Source of the DNA: an uncultured Clostridia bacterium
Lineage (GTDB): Bacteria; Bacillota; Clostridia; Oscillospirales; CAG-272
NCBI GenBank assembly: GCA_944381075.1
Contig: CALWJT010000008.1
Coordinates: forward strand, 1-37,385
DNA length: 37,385 nt
Reading direction: 5' to 3'
Shown here: in pieces, positions 8,587 to 18,473 of the stretch
Layout: each line of letters starts with the position of its first letter
Numbering within the stretch: position 1 is the stretch's first letter
Notes under the pieces: generated by a model
What the model saw: only the letters and a program-made list of their open reading frames with translations
The model's database searches: none
Told to the model about the DNA's origin: nothing
Translations under genes and position numbers: made by a program

Positions 8587-9498
8587 TTAATGCGCACCTC
8601 CTATGATATCCGATAAAGTTTGAATTCCGTATTTTTCCATTTCCCGCGGCAGATCGGCGATGATATCGCGGCAGGCATAAGGATTCACCAGATTGGCGGC
8701 CCCCACCTCGACCGCTGAGGCGCCCGCGAGCATCATTTCCAGAACATCCTGCGCCGAGGATACGCCTCCCATCCCAATGATCGGGATCTTGACCGCCTCA
8801 TACACCTGATAGACCATGCGCAGCGCCACCGGAAAAACCGCGGGGCCGGACAGTCCTCCCGTCCCGTTTGCCAGCACCGGACGCCGGCAGCGGATATCGA
8901 TGCGCATCCCCATCAGCGTATTGATGAGGGAAAGCCCGTCCGCGCCAGCCGCCTCACATGCCTTTGCAATCGAGACGATATCCGTCACATTCGGCGAAAG
9001 CTTGAGAATGAGCGGCTTTCTCGTGACACGGCGCACCGCCGCCGTAATGGCGCCCGCCGCCTCGGGCGAGGTACCGAAGCTCATGCCGCCGCCGTGAACG
9101 TTTGGGCAGGAGATGTTGACCTCGATCCAGCCGACCGCCTCCACCGCGTCGAATTTTTCGCAGACATGGACATATTCCTCCTCGGAAAAGCCGCTGACGT
9201 TCGCCATAACGGGCTTATGAAAGCATTTCGCAAGCCGCGGCAACTCTTCCTCGATGACCGCATCCACGCCCGGATTCTGAAGCCCCACCGCATTGAGCAT
9301 GCCAGACGGCGTTTCCGCGATGCGCGGCGTGGGATTGCCGAAGCGCGGGGTCGCCGTTGTCCCCTTGAAAGAAAATGTCCCAAGGCAATCGATGTCATAT
9401 AGCTCGGCAAATTCATAGCCGAATCCGAACGTCCCGCTCGCAGGGATCACGGGATTGTCGAGTGGAATCCCGCAAAGACACACCTTTGTATTCACCAT
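8587..9498 (-). CDS. pyrD: Dihydroorotate dehydrogenase B, catalytic subunit (NAD-dependent type 1B)
   Basis: A 303-aa FMN TIM-barrel enzyme. The active-site cysteine of class 1 enzymes is C131 in VNISCPNVHGGG, and the N-terminal NPVIPASGTFGFG is characteristic of the 1B subunit. It oxidises dihydroorotate to orotate and passes electrons to PyrK, and so to NAD. The ATG at 9498 follows GGGGGAGG. The start overlaps the pyrK stop by 7 nt, and the stop touches the pyrF start, indicating coupled translation. Confidence 0.95.
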   Translation of the reverse strand: MVNTKVCLCGIPLDNPVIPASGTFGFGYEFAELYDIDCLGTFSFKGTTATPRFGNPTPRIAETPSGMLNAVGLQNPGVDAVIEEELPRLAKCFHKPVMANVSGFSEEEYVHVCEKFDAVEAVGWIEVNISCPNVHGGGMSFGTSPEAAGAITAAVRRVTRKPLILKLSPNVTDIVSIAKACEAAGADGLSLINTLMGMRIDIRCRRPVLANGTGGLSGPAVFPVALRMVYQVYEAVKIPIIGMGGVSSAQDVLEMMLAGASAVEVGAANLVNPYACRDIIADLPREMEKYGIQTLSDIIGGAH

Positions 9499-10223
9499 AT
9501 GACCTCCCCCTTTGTCAGCACAGGACCATCCCGACAGATTCTCTTGTTCCCATATTTCGTTTGGCAGGAGCAGCCCATACAGGCACCGAAGCCGCAGCCC
9601 ATGCGCTCCTCGAAGCTGAGCTGTCCGTCCGCCGGCAGGGCGTCCGAGACGGCGCGCAGCATCGGAATCGGTCCGCAGGCATAGAAATACGAAGGCGCAA
9701 TGCCCGCCATCGCGTCGGTCACAAAGCCCTGTACGCCGTAGCTTCCGTCCGCCGTCGCGACACGGACCTCCGCGCCAAGGGAGCGGAACTGGTCCTCGTA
9801 AAAGACATCCTCCCGCGAAGCAAAGCCGAGCACAACCGTAGGGCTTTTCCCTTCTGCCACAAGCCGCCGGCAAAGCCCGGCCATCGGCGGCGTACCGACC
9901 CCGCCGCCCACAAGGAGAGGCGTCCCGCCGGATTTTCTCATGTCGAAGCCATTGCCGAGACCCGCAAGGACATCCAGCGTCTGCCCCGCCGCCATTTCCG
10001 ACATCGCGGCCGTACCCGCTCCCACCACTTTATAGACGATCGTGATGGTATCGCCGTCCCAGTCACAGACGGAAATCGGGCGGCGCAGAAAATATCCTTC
10101 GATCTTGATATTGAGAAACTGTCCCGGCGCCGTGAGCGCCGAGGTATCGCCGGAAAGGACCATCTCGTAAACGTCCCGCGCGATTTTTTTATTGGAAGCA
10201 ATCGTATAAATCCCCTGTACCAT
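9492..10223 (-). CDS. pyrK: Dihydroorotate dehydrogenase B, electron-transfer subunit
   Basis: A 243-aa ferredoxin-reductase-like protein. FAD binding is at RRPIS (47-51), the nucleotide-binding region has GGGVGTPPM (106-114) and ACGP (182-185), and the C-terminal [2Fe-2S] ligands are C210, C215, C218 and C230. It carries electrons from PyrD to NAD. pyrK and pyrD overlap by 7 nt, consistent with the known heterotetramer. It begins 9 nt after the carB stop. Confidence 0.95.
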   Translation of the reverse strand: MVQGIYTIASNKKIARDVYEMVLSGDTSALTAPGQFLNIKIEGYFLRRPISVCDWDGDTITIVYKVVGAGTAAMSEMAAGQTLDVLAGLGNGFDMRKSGGTPLLVGGGVGTPPMAGLCRRLVAEGKSPTVVLGFASREDVFYEDQFRSLGAEVRVATADGSYGVQGFVTDAMAGIAPSYFYACGPIPMLRAVSDALPADGQLSFEERMGCGFGACMGCSCQTKYGNKRICRDGPVLTKGEVIW

Positions 10224-10232
10224 GCCGTCACC

Positions 10233-13200
10233 TCATGCGTCGATGGTAGAAATACCGAGCGTCGTTTCCTCGAGCACATCGAGCAGGACCTTGACCGTAT
10301 CGAGCGCGGTAAACATCGTCACATTGTTTTCCACGGCGCACTGGCGGATCTCATATCCGTCGGAAAGCACGCCGGAAGAATTCATATCGCGCGTATTGAT
10401 GATATAATTGACATATCCCTGTCGGATGGAATCGAAAATCTCCTCGCTGCCCTCGCTGATCTTGCGCACGGCATGCGTGCGGATGCCATGCTCCTTCAGG
10501 AATTTCGCCGTTCCCGCCGTCGCCTGAATGTTGAAGCCCATATTGTAGAATCTGCGGATCAGAGGAAGCGCCTCCTCCTTGTCCTTGTCGGCAATGGTAC
10601 AGAACACCGTTCCGTAATTGACCACGTTCATGCCCGACGCCTTGAGCGCCTTATACAGCGCGCGCGTGAGGCTGTTGTCATAGCCGATGGCCTCGCCGGT
10701 CGATTTCATTTCCGGACTGAGATAGGCGTCAAGACCACGCAGCTTTGAGAAGGAGAACGCAGGCGCCTTCACGTACCAGCGCTTTTTCTCCGCGGGATAG
10801 ATCGTATCGAAGCCCTGCTCGCGCAGGCTCTTTCCGAGGATGACGAGCGTGCCGATATCCGCAAGGCTGTAGCCCGTCGACTTGGAAATGAACGGCACCG
10901 TGCGGGACGAGCGCGGATTGACCTCGATGATGAACACGTTCTCGTCCTTGTCCACAATGAACTGGATGTTGTAAAGCCCGACGATCCCGATACCGAGCCC
11001 GAGCTTTTTCGTATAGTCGAGAATGGTACGCTTCACCTTCTCGGAAATGCTGAACGACGGATAGACGCTGATGGAGTCGCCGCTGTGGATCCCCGTGCGC
11101 TCGACAAGCTCCATAATACCGGGGACGAACACGTCCGTCCCGTCACAGACCGCGTCGACCTCGACCTCCTTGCCCTGGATGTATTTGTCCACAAGGACCG
11201 GCTTGTCCTCGTCGATCTCGACCGCGTTCTTGAGATAATGGCGCAGCCCCTCCTCGTCAGCGACGATCTGCATCGCCCGTCCGCCAAGCACGAACGACGG
11301 ACGCACGAGCACGGGATATCCGATCTTCGCGGCGGCGGCGACGCCGTCCTCGATCTTTGTGACGGCTCTGCCCTCCGGCTGCGGAATGTGCAGGGCTTTG
11401 AGCACCTTTTCAAAGGCGTCGCGGTTTTCCGCCTTTTCGATAGCGTCACAGTCGGTCCCGATAATGGCAACGCCCCGCTCCCGAAGCGGCTCGGCGAGAT
11501 TGATGGCGGTCTGTCCGCCCAGCGAGGCGATGACCCCGACCGGCTTTTCGAGCCGGAGGATATTCATCACGTCCTCGACGCAGAGCGGCTCAAAATAAAG
11601 CTTGTCAGAGGTCGTATAATCCGTAGAAACCGTTTCCGGATTGTTGTTGATGATGATCGCCTCATAGCCGGACGCCTTGATGGTCTTGACCGCATGAACG
11701 GTGGAATAATCGAATTCGACCCCCTGCCCGATGCGGATCGGACCCGAGCCCAACACGACGATTTTCTTCTTATCGGAAACGATCGATTCGTTTTCGTCCT
11801 CGTAAGTCGAATAAAAATACGGGATATAGCTTTCAAATTCCGATGCGCAGGTATCGATCATCTTATAGACCGGAAAAAGATTTTCCTTTTCCCGCAGGTG
11901 GTAGACGTCGATTTCCCGGCAGTCCCAGAGCTTTGCGATGTATTTGTCGGAAAAGCCCATGCGCTTCGCTTCGTACAGTACAGAAGCATCCTGCGGCGCC
12001 GCGGCGAGCTCCTTTTCCATCATGACGATGTTTTTCACCTTTTCCAGAAAGAGCATGTCGATTTTCGTCGCATAGCAGATAAGGCCAATGTCCACCCCGC
12101 GGCGGATCAGCTCTGCAATGGCAAAGATGCGGTCGTCCGTGCCGATCTTGATATATTCCATCAGCTCGTCGGAGGATCTCCCGTCGAATTTGCCCATATA
12201 CAGATGGCACACGCCGATCTCCAGCGAACGCACCGCCTTGAGCAGGCTCTCCTCAATCGTGCGTCCGATGCTCATGACCTCGCCCGTCGCCTTCATCTGC
12301 GTGGAAAGTTTGTTGCTTGCCGCCGCAAACTTGTCAAACGGGAAGCGCGGCATTTTCGTTACCACGTAGTCGAGCGTCGGTTCAAAGGACGCAGGCGTGT
12401 TGGCAATGGCGATCTCGTCGAGCGTCATGCCGACCGCGATCTTCGCGGAAACGCGCGCGATCGGATAGCCGCTCGCCTTGGAAGCGAGCGCCGAGGAGCG
12501 CGATACGCGGGGATTGACCTCGATCAGATAATACTGGAAGGAGTGCGGGTCGAGCGCGAACTGCACATTGCAGCCGCCCTCGATCTTCAGCGCGCGGATG
12601 ATCTTCAGCGCACTGTCACGCAGCATGTGATATTCCTTGTTCGTCAGCGTCTGGCTCGGGCAGACCACGATGGAATCCCCGGTATGGATGCCGACGGGAT
12701 CGACGTTTTCCATATTACAAATGGTGATGGCCGTATCGTTCGCATCCCGCATGACCTCATATTCGATCTCCTTGTAGCCCTTGATGCTCTTTTCCACGAG
12801 CACCTCGTGTACGGGAGAGAGCTTCAGCGCATTCTTGAGAAGCTCGCGGCACTCCCCCTCATCGTCGGCAAAGCCGCCGCCTGTCCCGCCGAGCGTGAAC
12901 GCGGGGCGCAGCACGACCGGATAGCCGATGGTCTCCGCCGCGGCAAGTCCTTCCTCAATGCTGTGTGCAATAAGGGATGGCAGCACCGGCTCGCCAAGGC
13001 TCTCGCAAAGCTCTTTGAACTTCTCTCTGTCCTCCGCCTGCTCGATGCTCTCGCTCCTTGTGCCGAGCAGCTCCACCTGACATTCGCGTAGCACGCCCTT
13101 TTTCTCAAGCTGCATCGCAAGATTGAGACCCGTCTGTCCGCCGATGCCGGGCACGATGGCATCCGGACGCTCATAGCGAAGAATCTTTGCGATATATTCG

Positions 13201-13412
13201 AGCGTCAGCGGCTCCATATAGATTTTATCGGCGATGGAGGTATCGGTCATGATCGTCGCCGGATTGGAGTTGCAGAGCACGACCTCATATCCCTCCTCCT
13301 TCAGCGCAAGACACGCCTGCGTGCCGGCATAGTCGAACTCCGCCGCCTGCCCGATGACGATCGGTCCGGAGCCGATCACCAGAATCTTTTTCAAATCGCT
13401 TCTTTTCGGCAT
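10233..13412 (-). CDS. carB: Carbamoyl-phosphate synthase large chain
   Basis: A 1059-aa protein of the usual length, made of two homologous ATP-grasp halves. The first starts with [20 protein letters not shown] and the second repeats [19 protein letters not shown] near the middle. A C-terminal MGS-like allosteric domain follows (from about residue 930, after [15 protein letters not shown]). It makes carbamoyl phosphate from bicarbonate, ATP and ammonia supplied by CarA. Being inside the pyr operon it serves mainly pyrimidine synthesis. Its ATG lies one base after the carA stop. Confidence 0.97.
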   Translation of the reverse strand: MPKRSDLKKILVIGSGPIVIGQAAEFDYAGTQACLALKEEGYEVVLCNSNPATIMTDTSIADKIYMEPLTLEYIAKILRYERPDAIVPGIGGQTGLNLAMQLEKKGVLRECQVELLGTRSESIEQAEDREKFKELCESLGEPVLPSLIAHSIEEGLAAAETIGYPVVLRPAFTLGGTGGGFADDEGECRELLKNALKLSPVHEVLVEKSIKGYKEIEYEVMRDANDTAITICNMENVDPVGIHTGDSIVVCPSQTLTNKEYHMLRDSALKIIRALKIEGGCNVQFALDPHSFQYYLIEVNPRVSRSSALASKASGYPIARVSAKIAVGMTLDEIAIANTPASFEPTLDYVVTKMPRFPFDKFAAASNKLSTQMKATGEVMSIGRTIEESLLKAVRSLEIGVCHLYMGKFDGRSSDELMEYIKIGTDDRIFAIAELIRRGVDIGLICYATKIDMLFLEKVKNIVMMEKELAAAPQDASVLYEAKRMGFSDKYIAKLWDCREIDVYHLREKENLFPVYKMIDTCASEFESYIPYFYSTYEDENESIVSDKKKIVVLGSGPIRIGQGVEFDYSTVHAVKTIKASGYEAIIINNNPETVSTDYTTSDKLYFEPLCVEDVMNILRLEKPVGVIASLGGQTAINLAEPLRERGVAIIGTDCDAIEKAENRDAFEKVLKALHIPQPEGRAVTKIEDGVAAAAKIGYPVLVRPSFVLGGRAMQIVADEEGLRHYLKNAVEIDEDKPVLVDKYIQGKEVEVDAVCDGTDVFVPGIMELVERTGIHSGDSISVYPSFSISEKVKRTILDYTKKLGLGIGIVGLYNIQFIVDKDENVFIIEVNPRSSRTVPFISKSTGYSLADIGTLVILGKSLREQGFDTIYPAEKKRWYVKAPAFSFSKLRGLDAYLSPEMKSTGEAIGYDNSLTRALYKALKASGMNVVNYGTVFCTIADKDKEEALPLIRRFYNMGFNIQATAGTAKFLKEHGIRTHAVRKISEGSEEIFDSIRQGYVNYIINTRDMNSSGVLSDGYEIRQCAVENNVTMFTALDTVKVLLDVLEETTLGISTIDA

Positions 13413-13413
13413 C

Positions 13414-14502
13414 TCATCTCTCTCCCTTCATCATCGCGATAAATTCGTCGAACAAATAGCCGCTGTCCTGCGGGCCGGGGGAGCTTTCCGGATGGTACTG
13501 CACCGAGAAGATCCGGTCGCGTCCGCAGCGCACGCCCTCCACTGTCCCGTCCAAAAGGTTGATATGCGTGATTTCAAGCCCCGTTCCCGCAATGCTTTCC
13601 GCATCCACGGCGTAGCTGTGGTTCTGGGAGGTGATCTCAAGCTTATCTGTCAAAAGGTTTTTCACTGGATGATTGCCGCCGCGGTGTCCGAACTTCAGCT
13701 TATAGGTACGCGCGCCGTAGGCGAGACTTATCAGCTGATGTCCAAGACAAATACCGAAAATCGGATATTGCCCGCGCAGTGCCTGAATCAGCGAGATGAC
13801 CGGCGTCACATCCTCCGGGTCCCCCGGACCGTTGGAAAGAAAAACGCCGTCCGGTCTCATGCGCGCCACCTCGTCCGCCGAAGTGTTCCATGGGACGACC
13901 GTCACATTGCAGCCGCGCGCATTGAGCGAGCGGACGATGCCGAGCTTGATGCCGCAGTCCACGGCGACCACATTGAATCTGGCGTTCGCCGTGCGCGAAT
14001 ACCAGCGCTTGCGGCAGCTCACGCGGGAGACCGCGTCATGCGGGACCGGCGTGCTCCGGATCGTTTCCAGCGCCTGCTCGCGCGGCGTATCCGAGGAGGT
14101 GATCAGCATACGGCGGGAACCGAGGTCGCGGATGCTGCGCGTCAGCTTCCGCGTATCGATGCCGGAGATCCCCGGGATATGGGATTCCTCCATGGTTTCC
14201 GAAAGTGTTTTCGTATACCGGAAATTGGACGGAAGGTCGTTGTATTCGCGCACGATAAGGCCGCCGATGGTCGGCGTTTTCGTTTCATAATCTTCGTCGG
14301 TGACGCCGTAATTGCCGATCAGCGGATAGGTCATCACGACCGCTTGGTCGGTATAAGAGGGGTCCGAAACGATCTCCTGATAACCGACCATGGACGTATT
14401 GAAGACGATCTCACATACGCGGTCGATCTCCGCGCCGAAGCCAGAGCCGAAATATTCGCTTCCGTCCTCCAAGACAATTTTTCTGTTCATTTGCTTTGCC
14501 AT
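13414..14502 (-). CDS. carA: Carbamoyl-phosphate synthase small chain (glutaminase)
   Basis: A 362-aa protein with an N-terminal CPSase domain ([23 protein letters not shown]) and a C-terminal class I glutamine amidotransferase domain. The nucleophile is C252 in FGICLGHQL and the partner pair is in QYHPE (H337, E339). It hydrolyses glutamine and channels ammonia to CarB. The ATG at 14502 sits 9 nt after GGAGG; a second ATG four codons later lacks such a site. The gene start overlaps the 3' end of pyrC by 16 nt. Confidence 0.96.
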   Translation of the reverse strand: MAKQMNRKIVLEDGSEYFGSGFGAEIDRVCEIVFNTSMVGYQEIVSDPSYTDQAVVMTYPLIGNYGVTDEDYETKTPTIGGLIVREYNDLPSNFRYTKTLSETMEESHIPGISGIDTRKLTRSIRDLGSRRMLITSSDTPREQALETIRSTPVPHDAVSRVSCRKRWYSRTANARFNVVAVDCGIKLGIVRSLNARGCNVTVVPWNTSADEVARMRPDGVFLSNGPGDPEDVTPVISLIQALRGQYPIFGICLGHQLISLAYGARTYKLKFGHRGGNHPVKNLLTDKLEITSQNHSYAVDAESIAGTGLEITHINLLDGTVEGVRCGRDRIFSVQYHPESSPGPQDSGYLFDEFIAMMKGER

Positions 14503-15728
14503 ACTGTTTTTCCTCCGTACACCGTCGCGATACATTTTCCCAATACCCGCATCCCCGCAAAAGGCGTGCTGCGTCCGCGGGACAAAAAGTCATCGGGACA
14601 GATTTCATATTCTTCTCCGACGTCAAAAAGACAGAAGCCGGGATCCGAGGGAATCCCGAACCGTCTGCGCGGCGTCACCGACATCAGTTCGACAAGCCGC
14701 GCAAGGCTAATCACGTTCTTTTTAACGAGCGCCGTATACAAGACGGGAAAGGCGGTCTCAAGACCGACGACTCCCATCGCGCTTTTCTCAAGTCCGCGGG
14801 ATTTTTCCTCTGCGCTGTGCGGCGCATGGTCCGTCGCGATCATGTCGATGGTGCCGTCCGCAAGTCCCTCCAGCAGCGCCTCGCGGTCGCGCGGCGAGCG
14901 CAGGGGCGGATTCATTTTGAAGCGTCCGTCCTCACACAGGTCCTCCTCGTCCAGTACGAGATAATGGGGCGCCGTCTCGCAGGTGACGTCCACACCGCGC
15001 GCTTTGGCGGCCCGGATGAGCGCCACGCTCTCCGCCGTCGAAATGTGGCATACATGATAGGCGCAGCCCGTCTTTTCCGCCAGCGCAAGATCGCGCTCGA
15101 CCTGCCGCCATTCGCTCTCGGAGGGGATCCCGCGGTGTCCGTGCGCCGCGGCGTAAGCACCGTCGTGGATATAGCCTCCGTGCAGCAAGGAATTGTCCTC
15201 GCAATGGGCGGCAATGATCTTGCCCAGCGATTTTGCTTTTTTCATCGCCGCTTCCATCCTGTCGCCGCTCTGCACGCCATGCCCGTCGTCCGAAAAGGCG
15301 ATGACAGACGGCGCCAGTCCCTCCATATCCGAGAGCTCCCGTCCAAGTTCGTCCCGCGTGATGGTGCCGTACGGGAACACCGCGATGCGCGCCGAGCGCG
15401 CGATCGCGTCCGTTTCCACCTTCAGATGCGGCACGCTGTCCGGCGCCGGCGAAAGGTTCGGCATCGTGCAGACCGCCGTATACCCGCCGCGCGCGGCGGC
15501 TGCCGTCCCGCTCGCGATATCTTCCTTATAAGAAAAACCCGGCTCTCGGAAATGCACATGCACATCACAAAAGCCGGGTAACACCAACACGTCATGAAGT
15601 TCAGAAACGGAAGTCCCCGAAAGCGTCTCCTCGGAAAAAGAGGAAAGCGCGGCGCCGGAAAAAAGGAGGTCCTTTTTTTTCATAACGCCGTTCTCATAGA
15701 CCGCCGCATCTTTCAAAACCGTAAGCAT
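14487..15728 (-). CDS. pyrC: Dihydroorotase
   Basis: A 413-aa class I dihydroorotase of the amidohydrolase family. The metal-binding motif DVHVHFREPG is at 55-64, AHCED follows in the middle, and TDHAPH is the later metal and catalytic segment. It cyclises carbamoyl aspartate to dihydroorotate. It is the first gene of the operon and sits directly behind an attenuator-like terminator. GGAAAGGATGC precedes the ATG at 15728. Confidence 0.96.
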   Translation of the reverse strand: MLTVLKDAAVYENGVMKKKDLLFSGAALSSFSEETLSGTSVSELHDVLVLPGFCDVHVHFREPGFSYKEDIASGTAAAARGGYTAVCTMPNLSPAPDSVPHLKVETDAIARSARIAVFPYGTITRDELGRELSDMEGLAPSVIAFSDDGHGVQSGDRMEAAMKKAKSLGKIIAAHCEDNSLLHGGYIHDGAYAAAHGHRGIPSESEWRQVERDLALAEKTGCAYHVCHISTAESVALIRAAKARGVDVTCETAPHYLVLDEEDLCEDGRFKMNPPLRSPRDREALLEGLADGTIDMIATDHAPHSAEEKSRGLEKSAMGVVGLETAFPVLYTALVKKNVISLARLVELMSVTPRRRFGIPSDPGFCLFDVGEEYEICPDDFLSRGRSTPFAGMRVLGKCIATVYGGKTVWQSK

Positions 15729-15756
15729 AAACGCATCCTTTCCCTGTCCCGGATGA

Positions 15757-15783
15757 CAAAAAAACTTGTCCTCCCGACAAGTT
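15757..15783 (-). terminator. Attenuator terminator in the pyr leader
   Basis: Read on the minus strand, AACTTGTC pairs with GACAAGTT (15763-15770 with 15776-15783, loop GGGAG) and a run of T residues follows, only about 30 nt before the pyrC start. A terminator placed between a strong promoter and the first gene points to transcription attenuation. A second small hairpin of CCCCT/AGGGG type lies just upstream (about 15797-15812) and could take part in an alternative fold. Confidence 0.75.
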
Positions 15784-15997
15784 CCCGCAACAAAGCTTCC
15801 CCCTGAGGGGAGAATCTTCCTCTATGCAAAATCTTGCCGGCAGCTCCGTACCAACTTAAAGATTTTATTTTTATCCCGCTGCAAGGAAGGCGAAGGTAAT
15901 CTCCCGCGCCCGCATATCCCAACATCCCTGCGTCCGCATCGGCGCTGAAAACGGACCTGACCCTTCGGCGCATCCGCTTCCAAGGGGCCGCACGCTC

Positions 15998-16020
15998 GCC
16001 GCAAAGCCTCACAGCAGCTT
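15998..16020 (-). promoter_or_regulatory. Possible PyrR-binding hairpin in the pyr leader
   Basis: Immediately after the expected transcription start, the leader RNA can form GCTGC-loop-GCGGC with the loop TGTGAGGCTTT. PyrR-binding loops in Bacillota carry a conserved GNGAGGCU-type segment, and GTGAGGCT matches it. The rest of the consensus (UCC on the 5' side) is not evident and no pyrR gene is in the window, so this is a suggestion only. Confidence 0.4.
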
Positions 16021-16034
16021 ATTTTACTTTTTTT

Positions 16035-16063
16035 ATTATAGCACGCCTGTCCATATATGTCAA
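16035..16063 (-). promoter_or_regulatory. Consensus promoter of the pyr operon
   Basis: On the minus strand TTGACA (16058-16063), a 17-bp spacer and TATAAT (16035-16040) match the sigma-A consensus at every position. Transcription would start near 16028 and leave a leader of about 300 nt before pyrC. Confidence 0.92.
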
Positions 16064-16489
16064 GAGAGGCAAAAAAGATTTTTGAAAAGGCGAAATAGCC
16101 CGCTTTTTGACGCTCTGCCCGCCGTTTGTTTTCCCACCGCCAAAATCATTGCTTTCCGCACTGTCGGGAAAATGCTGCCCTTGTCATCCCAAGGATGGCC
16201 TCCTGTCCCCTGCCGCACGGCGCCGGCTCCGCAGACTCGCCGGCGAAGCCGCAGCCGGATGCTGTTTTGCGCCTCCGCCTGTCGGAGCGGACGTCTCACT
16301 GCTCTTTTTATATCACATAGATGAGCGGGCACGATGTACCATTGCCCTAAAGACGCAATTCCGTCCCTTTGGGACCTGCTACTCCCGTCAAGGTCCAAAG
16401 CAATGGCAGACGGCAAGTGACAGACAAGGCCATAGAGACCGGAAAGCGGTCTTCTCCTGCAGGACAGGGACGCCCGTCCAAGTCCATAT
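16064..16489. other. Unassigned GC-rich structured intergenic region
   Basis: About 425 nt between the pyr promoter and the terminator of the DUF3048 gene. No convincing ORF is present. It is dense in inverted repeats: CCATTGC and GCAATGG enclose about 55 nt (about 16340-16407), GTCCC-TTT-GGGAC lies within, GACCG-GAAAG-CGGTC follows, and GCCGGC-type stems lie around 16220-16260. I could not match it to RNase P, tmRNA, SRP or 6S RNA. It may be a non-coding RNA or decayed DNA. Confidence 0.35.
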
Positions 16490-16521
16490 AAAAAGCGGGG
16501 CCTAATGATGCCCCGCTTTTT
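16490..16521. terminator. Terminator after the DUF3048 gene (bidirectional)
   Basis: AAAAAGCGGGGC (16490-16501) and GCCCCGCTTTTT (16510-16521) form a perfect 12-bp stem with an 8-nt loop and T runs on both strands. It would stop the minus-strand DUF3048 transcript and any plus-strand transcript from the structured region. Confidence 0.9.
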
Positions 16522-16534
16522 ATCATGATTAAAA

Positions 16535-17794
16535 TCAGCTCCAGAACGTTTCTCCGCCGTAAATATAGTCGCTGTCAAGATACCCGATATAGGTATTGCC
16601 CGTGGCAAGCGTCAGCTCTGCGCCGAGCGGATCCGTCAGCGTGAGATTGGCACCATCCGAACGCCATGTGATCTCGATGACCTTTCCGCCGTAGAAATAG
16701 TATCCCGTTCCGCTGCCGCGCGTCTCGACGAGGGCCATATCCGGGTCATTGGAAAGACCGGTCTTGGCATTGGCGACATCCGTGAAAAGCGTAATCACAT
16801 TGGTAAAGGAAAGCTGCTTTCCCGTCTCGGAATCCACGTGCGCCGCCCCGTCCTGATAACGGAGGTATTTATCCGTCGCCGCGTCATACTGGAAGCTTAC
16901 CAGCTTGCCAAGCTCCGATACGCCCTGACAGGTGAATTCCAGATCGATGGTCGTAGCATCCGACGCGCCCGCCATGGATTTTTCCGTACCGTACGGGACA
17001 AATTCAAGACTTTGCTTCGGCGTACCCTTGATGGTGCCGCCGGCCTTTACAAAGTATGAAGCGTTGGAATTGAGAAGCGCCGTCAGCGCCGCCGGTTTAA
17101 AAATGGTATCATAATTGAGCTCGTTCGGGCGGTCGCCGTAATGATCGATGGTACCGTACTGTTCCCCTTTATCCGCATGGGCAAACCACGGCTCAAACAT
17201 CGAATCGACATATCCCCAGCGGCTGCCATACCGCTCTGCCGCCAGCTCGTAGAAATCATAATTCGAGGTCTTGGAACCGCCGTGCGCTACGAGCACCGCG
17301 TTATGATATGCCGCAAGATCCAGATGATAATCTCTTCCGGAGCGGATATTGCACACGCTGTCCACCTCGGTATAATCGGCGACCACCATCAAAAATCTCG
17401 TGATGCCCGGCGCCACAAGCGCTTCATAGAGGATGTCTGCATCGTCAAGCCCCGTCTGGTTTGCATAAGCACTTGAAATATTGTCCACCACAATAGCAAC
17501 CGGTCTTGTATTGGACAGATCCTTGGTCGTCGGCTCGCCGGTAAGCGGATTTATGTAATCACCGGACGGAGGATCTACCGTGCCGCCGCCTCCGGACGTC
17601 GTCTCGGAAGAACCCGTCGTCCCATTCGTTGTTCCACTGGATCCTGTCGTACCTTCCGTCGATTCCTGCGGAAGCGTTCCAAGCGTCGTTTCCTCGCCTT
17701 CGTTTCCCGCACATCCGACCGCCAAAACGCATATGGCAACCGTCAGTAAAATCGAGAAAAAGGCAAACAATAACTTTTTGATTTCTTTCTTCAT
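16535..17794 (-). CDS. DUF3048 (YerB-like) lipoprotein
   Basis: A 419-aa protein with a lipoprotein signal (KKEIKK, a hydrophobic core, AVGC with the cysteine at residue 28). A Gly/Ser/Thr-rich linker follows (about 40-75), then a DUF3048 domain opening with NPLTGEP and RPVAIVVDN. The family, known from B. subtilis YerB, is extracellular and has no settled biochemical role. The ATG at 17794 is preceded by GGGAGG. The gene stands alone with its own promoter and terminator. Its 5' leader of roughly 105 nt can fold into several hairpins. Confidence 0.88.
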   Translation of the reverse strand: MKKEIKKLLFAFFSILLTVAICVLAVGCAGNEGEETTLGTLPQESTEGTTGSSGTTNGTTGSSETTSGGGGTVDPPSGDYINPLTGEPTTKDLSNTRPVAIVVDNISSAYANQTGLDDADILYEALVAPGITRFLMVVADYTEVDSVCNIRSGRDYHLDLAAYHNAVLVAHGGSKTSNYDFYELAAERYGSRWGYVDSMFEPWFAHADKGEQYGTIDHYGDRPNELNYDTIFKPAALTALLNSNASYFVKAGGTIKGTPKQSLEFVPYGTEKSMAGASDATTIDLEFTCQGVSELGKLVSFQYDAATDKYLRYQDGAAHVDSETGKQLSFTNVITLFTDVANAKTGLSNDPDMALVETRGSGTGYYFYGGKVIEITWRSDGANLTLTDPLGAELTLATGNTYIGYLDSDYIYGGETFWS

Positions 17795-17905
17795 TTGAAC
17801 CTCCCTGTACCGCCCTACCGAACGGCATCTTTTCAAAGCTGCGGTCCCTTTGGGCAACCGCACCGCCATAGGCGGAGTTTTTGCCGCCGTCGCTCGCCTA
17901 TGCTT

Positions 17906-17934
17906 ATACTACCACATTTATGCACGATTGTCAA
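17906..17934 (-). promoter_or_regulatory. Promoter of the DUF3048 gene
   Basis: On the minus strand TTGACA (17929-17934), 17 bp, then TAGTAT (17906-17911). The leader downstream contains CATAGGCG pairing with CGCCTATG and GCGGT pairing with ACCGC before the ribosome binding site. Confidence 0.65.
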
Positions 17935-17967
17935 ATAATTTTTGAGACGAATTCTCGTCACAAATTC

Positions 17968-18459
17968 TTAATTTTCGCCTTTTTTATCCGTCGTACCGGC
18001 GCTTTTGCGCCGCCTCAGCTCCGAAAAAAAATTTGAAAGAAGCAAGGAGCACCGGTCCTCCAGCACGCCGCCCGTCACGTCGGGCTTATGGTTCAGCCCA
18101 TAGGAATTGATGTCGAAAAGTGAGCCAAAAGCGCCTGCTTTTGGGTCTCTCGCCCCGAAATATACCCTTTCGATGCGGGAATTCACGATCGCACCCGCGC
18201 ACATCGGACACGGCTCCAGCGTGACATACAGCTCGCAGCCCACAAGCCGCCAGCCGCCGAGCCGCCTGCACGCTCTGTCGATGGCCCGAAGCTCCGCATG
18301 GTAAAGCGCATTCTTCCCCGTTTCGCGCGTATTGTATGCCCGCGCGACAATCACACCGTCCTTCACGACGACGGCGCCGACCGGCACCTCTCCGCGGCGC
18401 GCAGCGCACCTTGCCTGCGCGAGCGCCGCCTGCATATAACGCTGTGGATTCTGATTCAT
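17968..18459 (-). CDS. tadA: tRNA-specific adenosine deaminase
   Basis: A 163-aa cytidine/deoxycytidylate deaminase-fold protein. The zinc and catalytic motifs are HAE (54-56) and PCPMC (83-87). It deaminates A34 of tRNA-Arg(ACG) to inosine. The start at 18459 is set by GAGGGGG eight bases upstream and by the usual family length. It lies 14 nt after the CPBP protease gene and is probably cotranscribed with it. The short Lys-rich C-terminal tail is not conserved in the family. Confidence 0.93.
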   Translation of the reverse strand: MNQNPQRYMQAALAQARCAARRGEVPVGAVVVKDGVIVARAYNTRETGKNALYHAELRAIDRACRRLGGWRLVGCELYVTLEPCPMCAGAIVNSRIERVYFGARDPKAGAFGSLFDINSYGLNHKPDVTGGVLEDRCSLLLSNFFSELRRRKSAGTTDKKGEN

Positions 18460-18473
18460 CCTTTCACGCCCCC

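Noticed and set aside
9375-14964. Long plus-strand frames opposite pyrK, carB and carA/pyrC (457, 668 and 536 codons)
   Set aside because: Antisense shadows of the pyr operon, with His/Arg/Asp-rich products and no ribosome binding sites.
16064-16489. RNase P, tmRNA, SRP or 6S RNA gene
   Set aside because: None of the conserved core sequences of these RNAs could be found on either strand.
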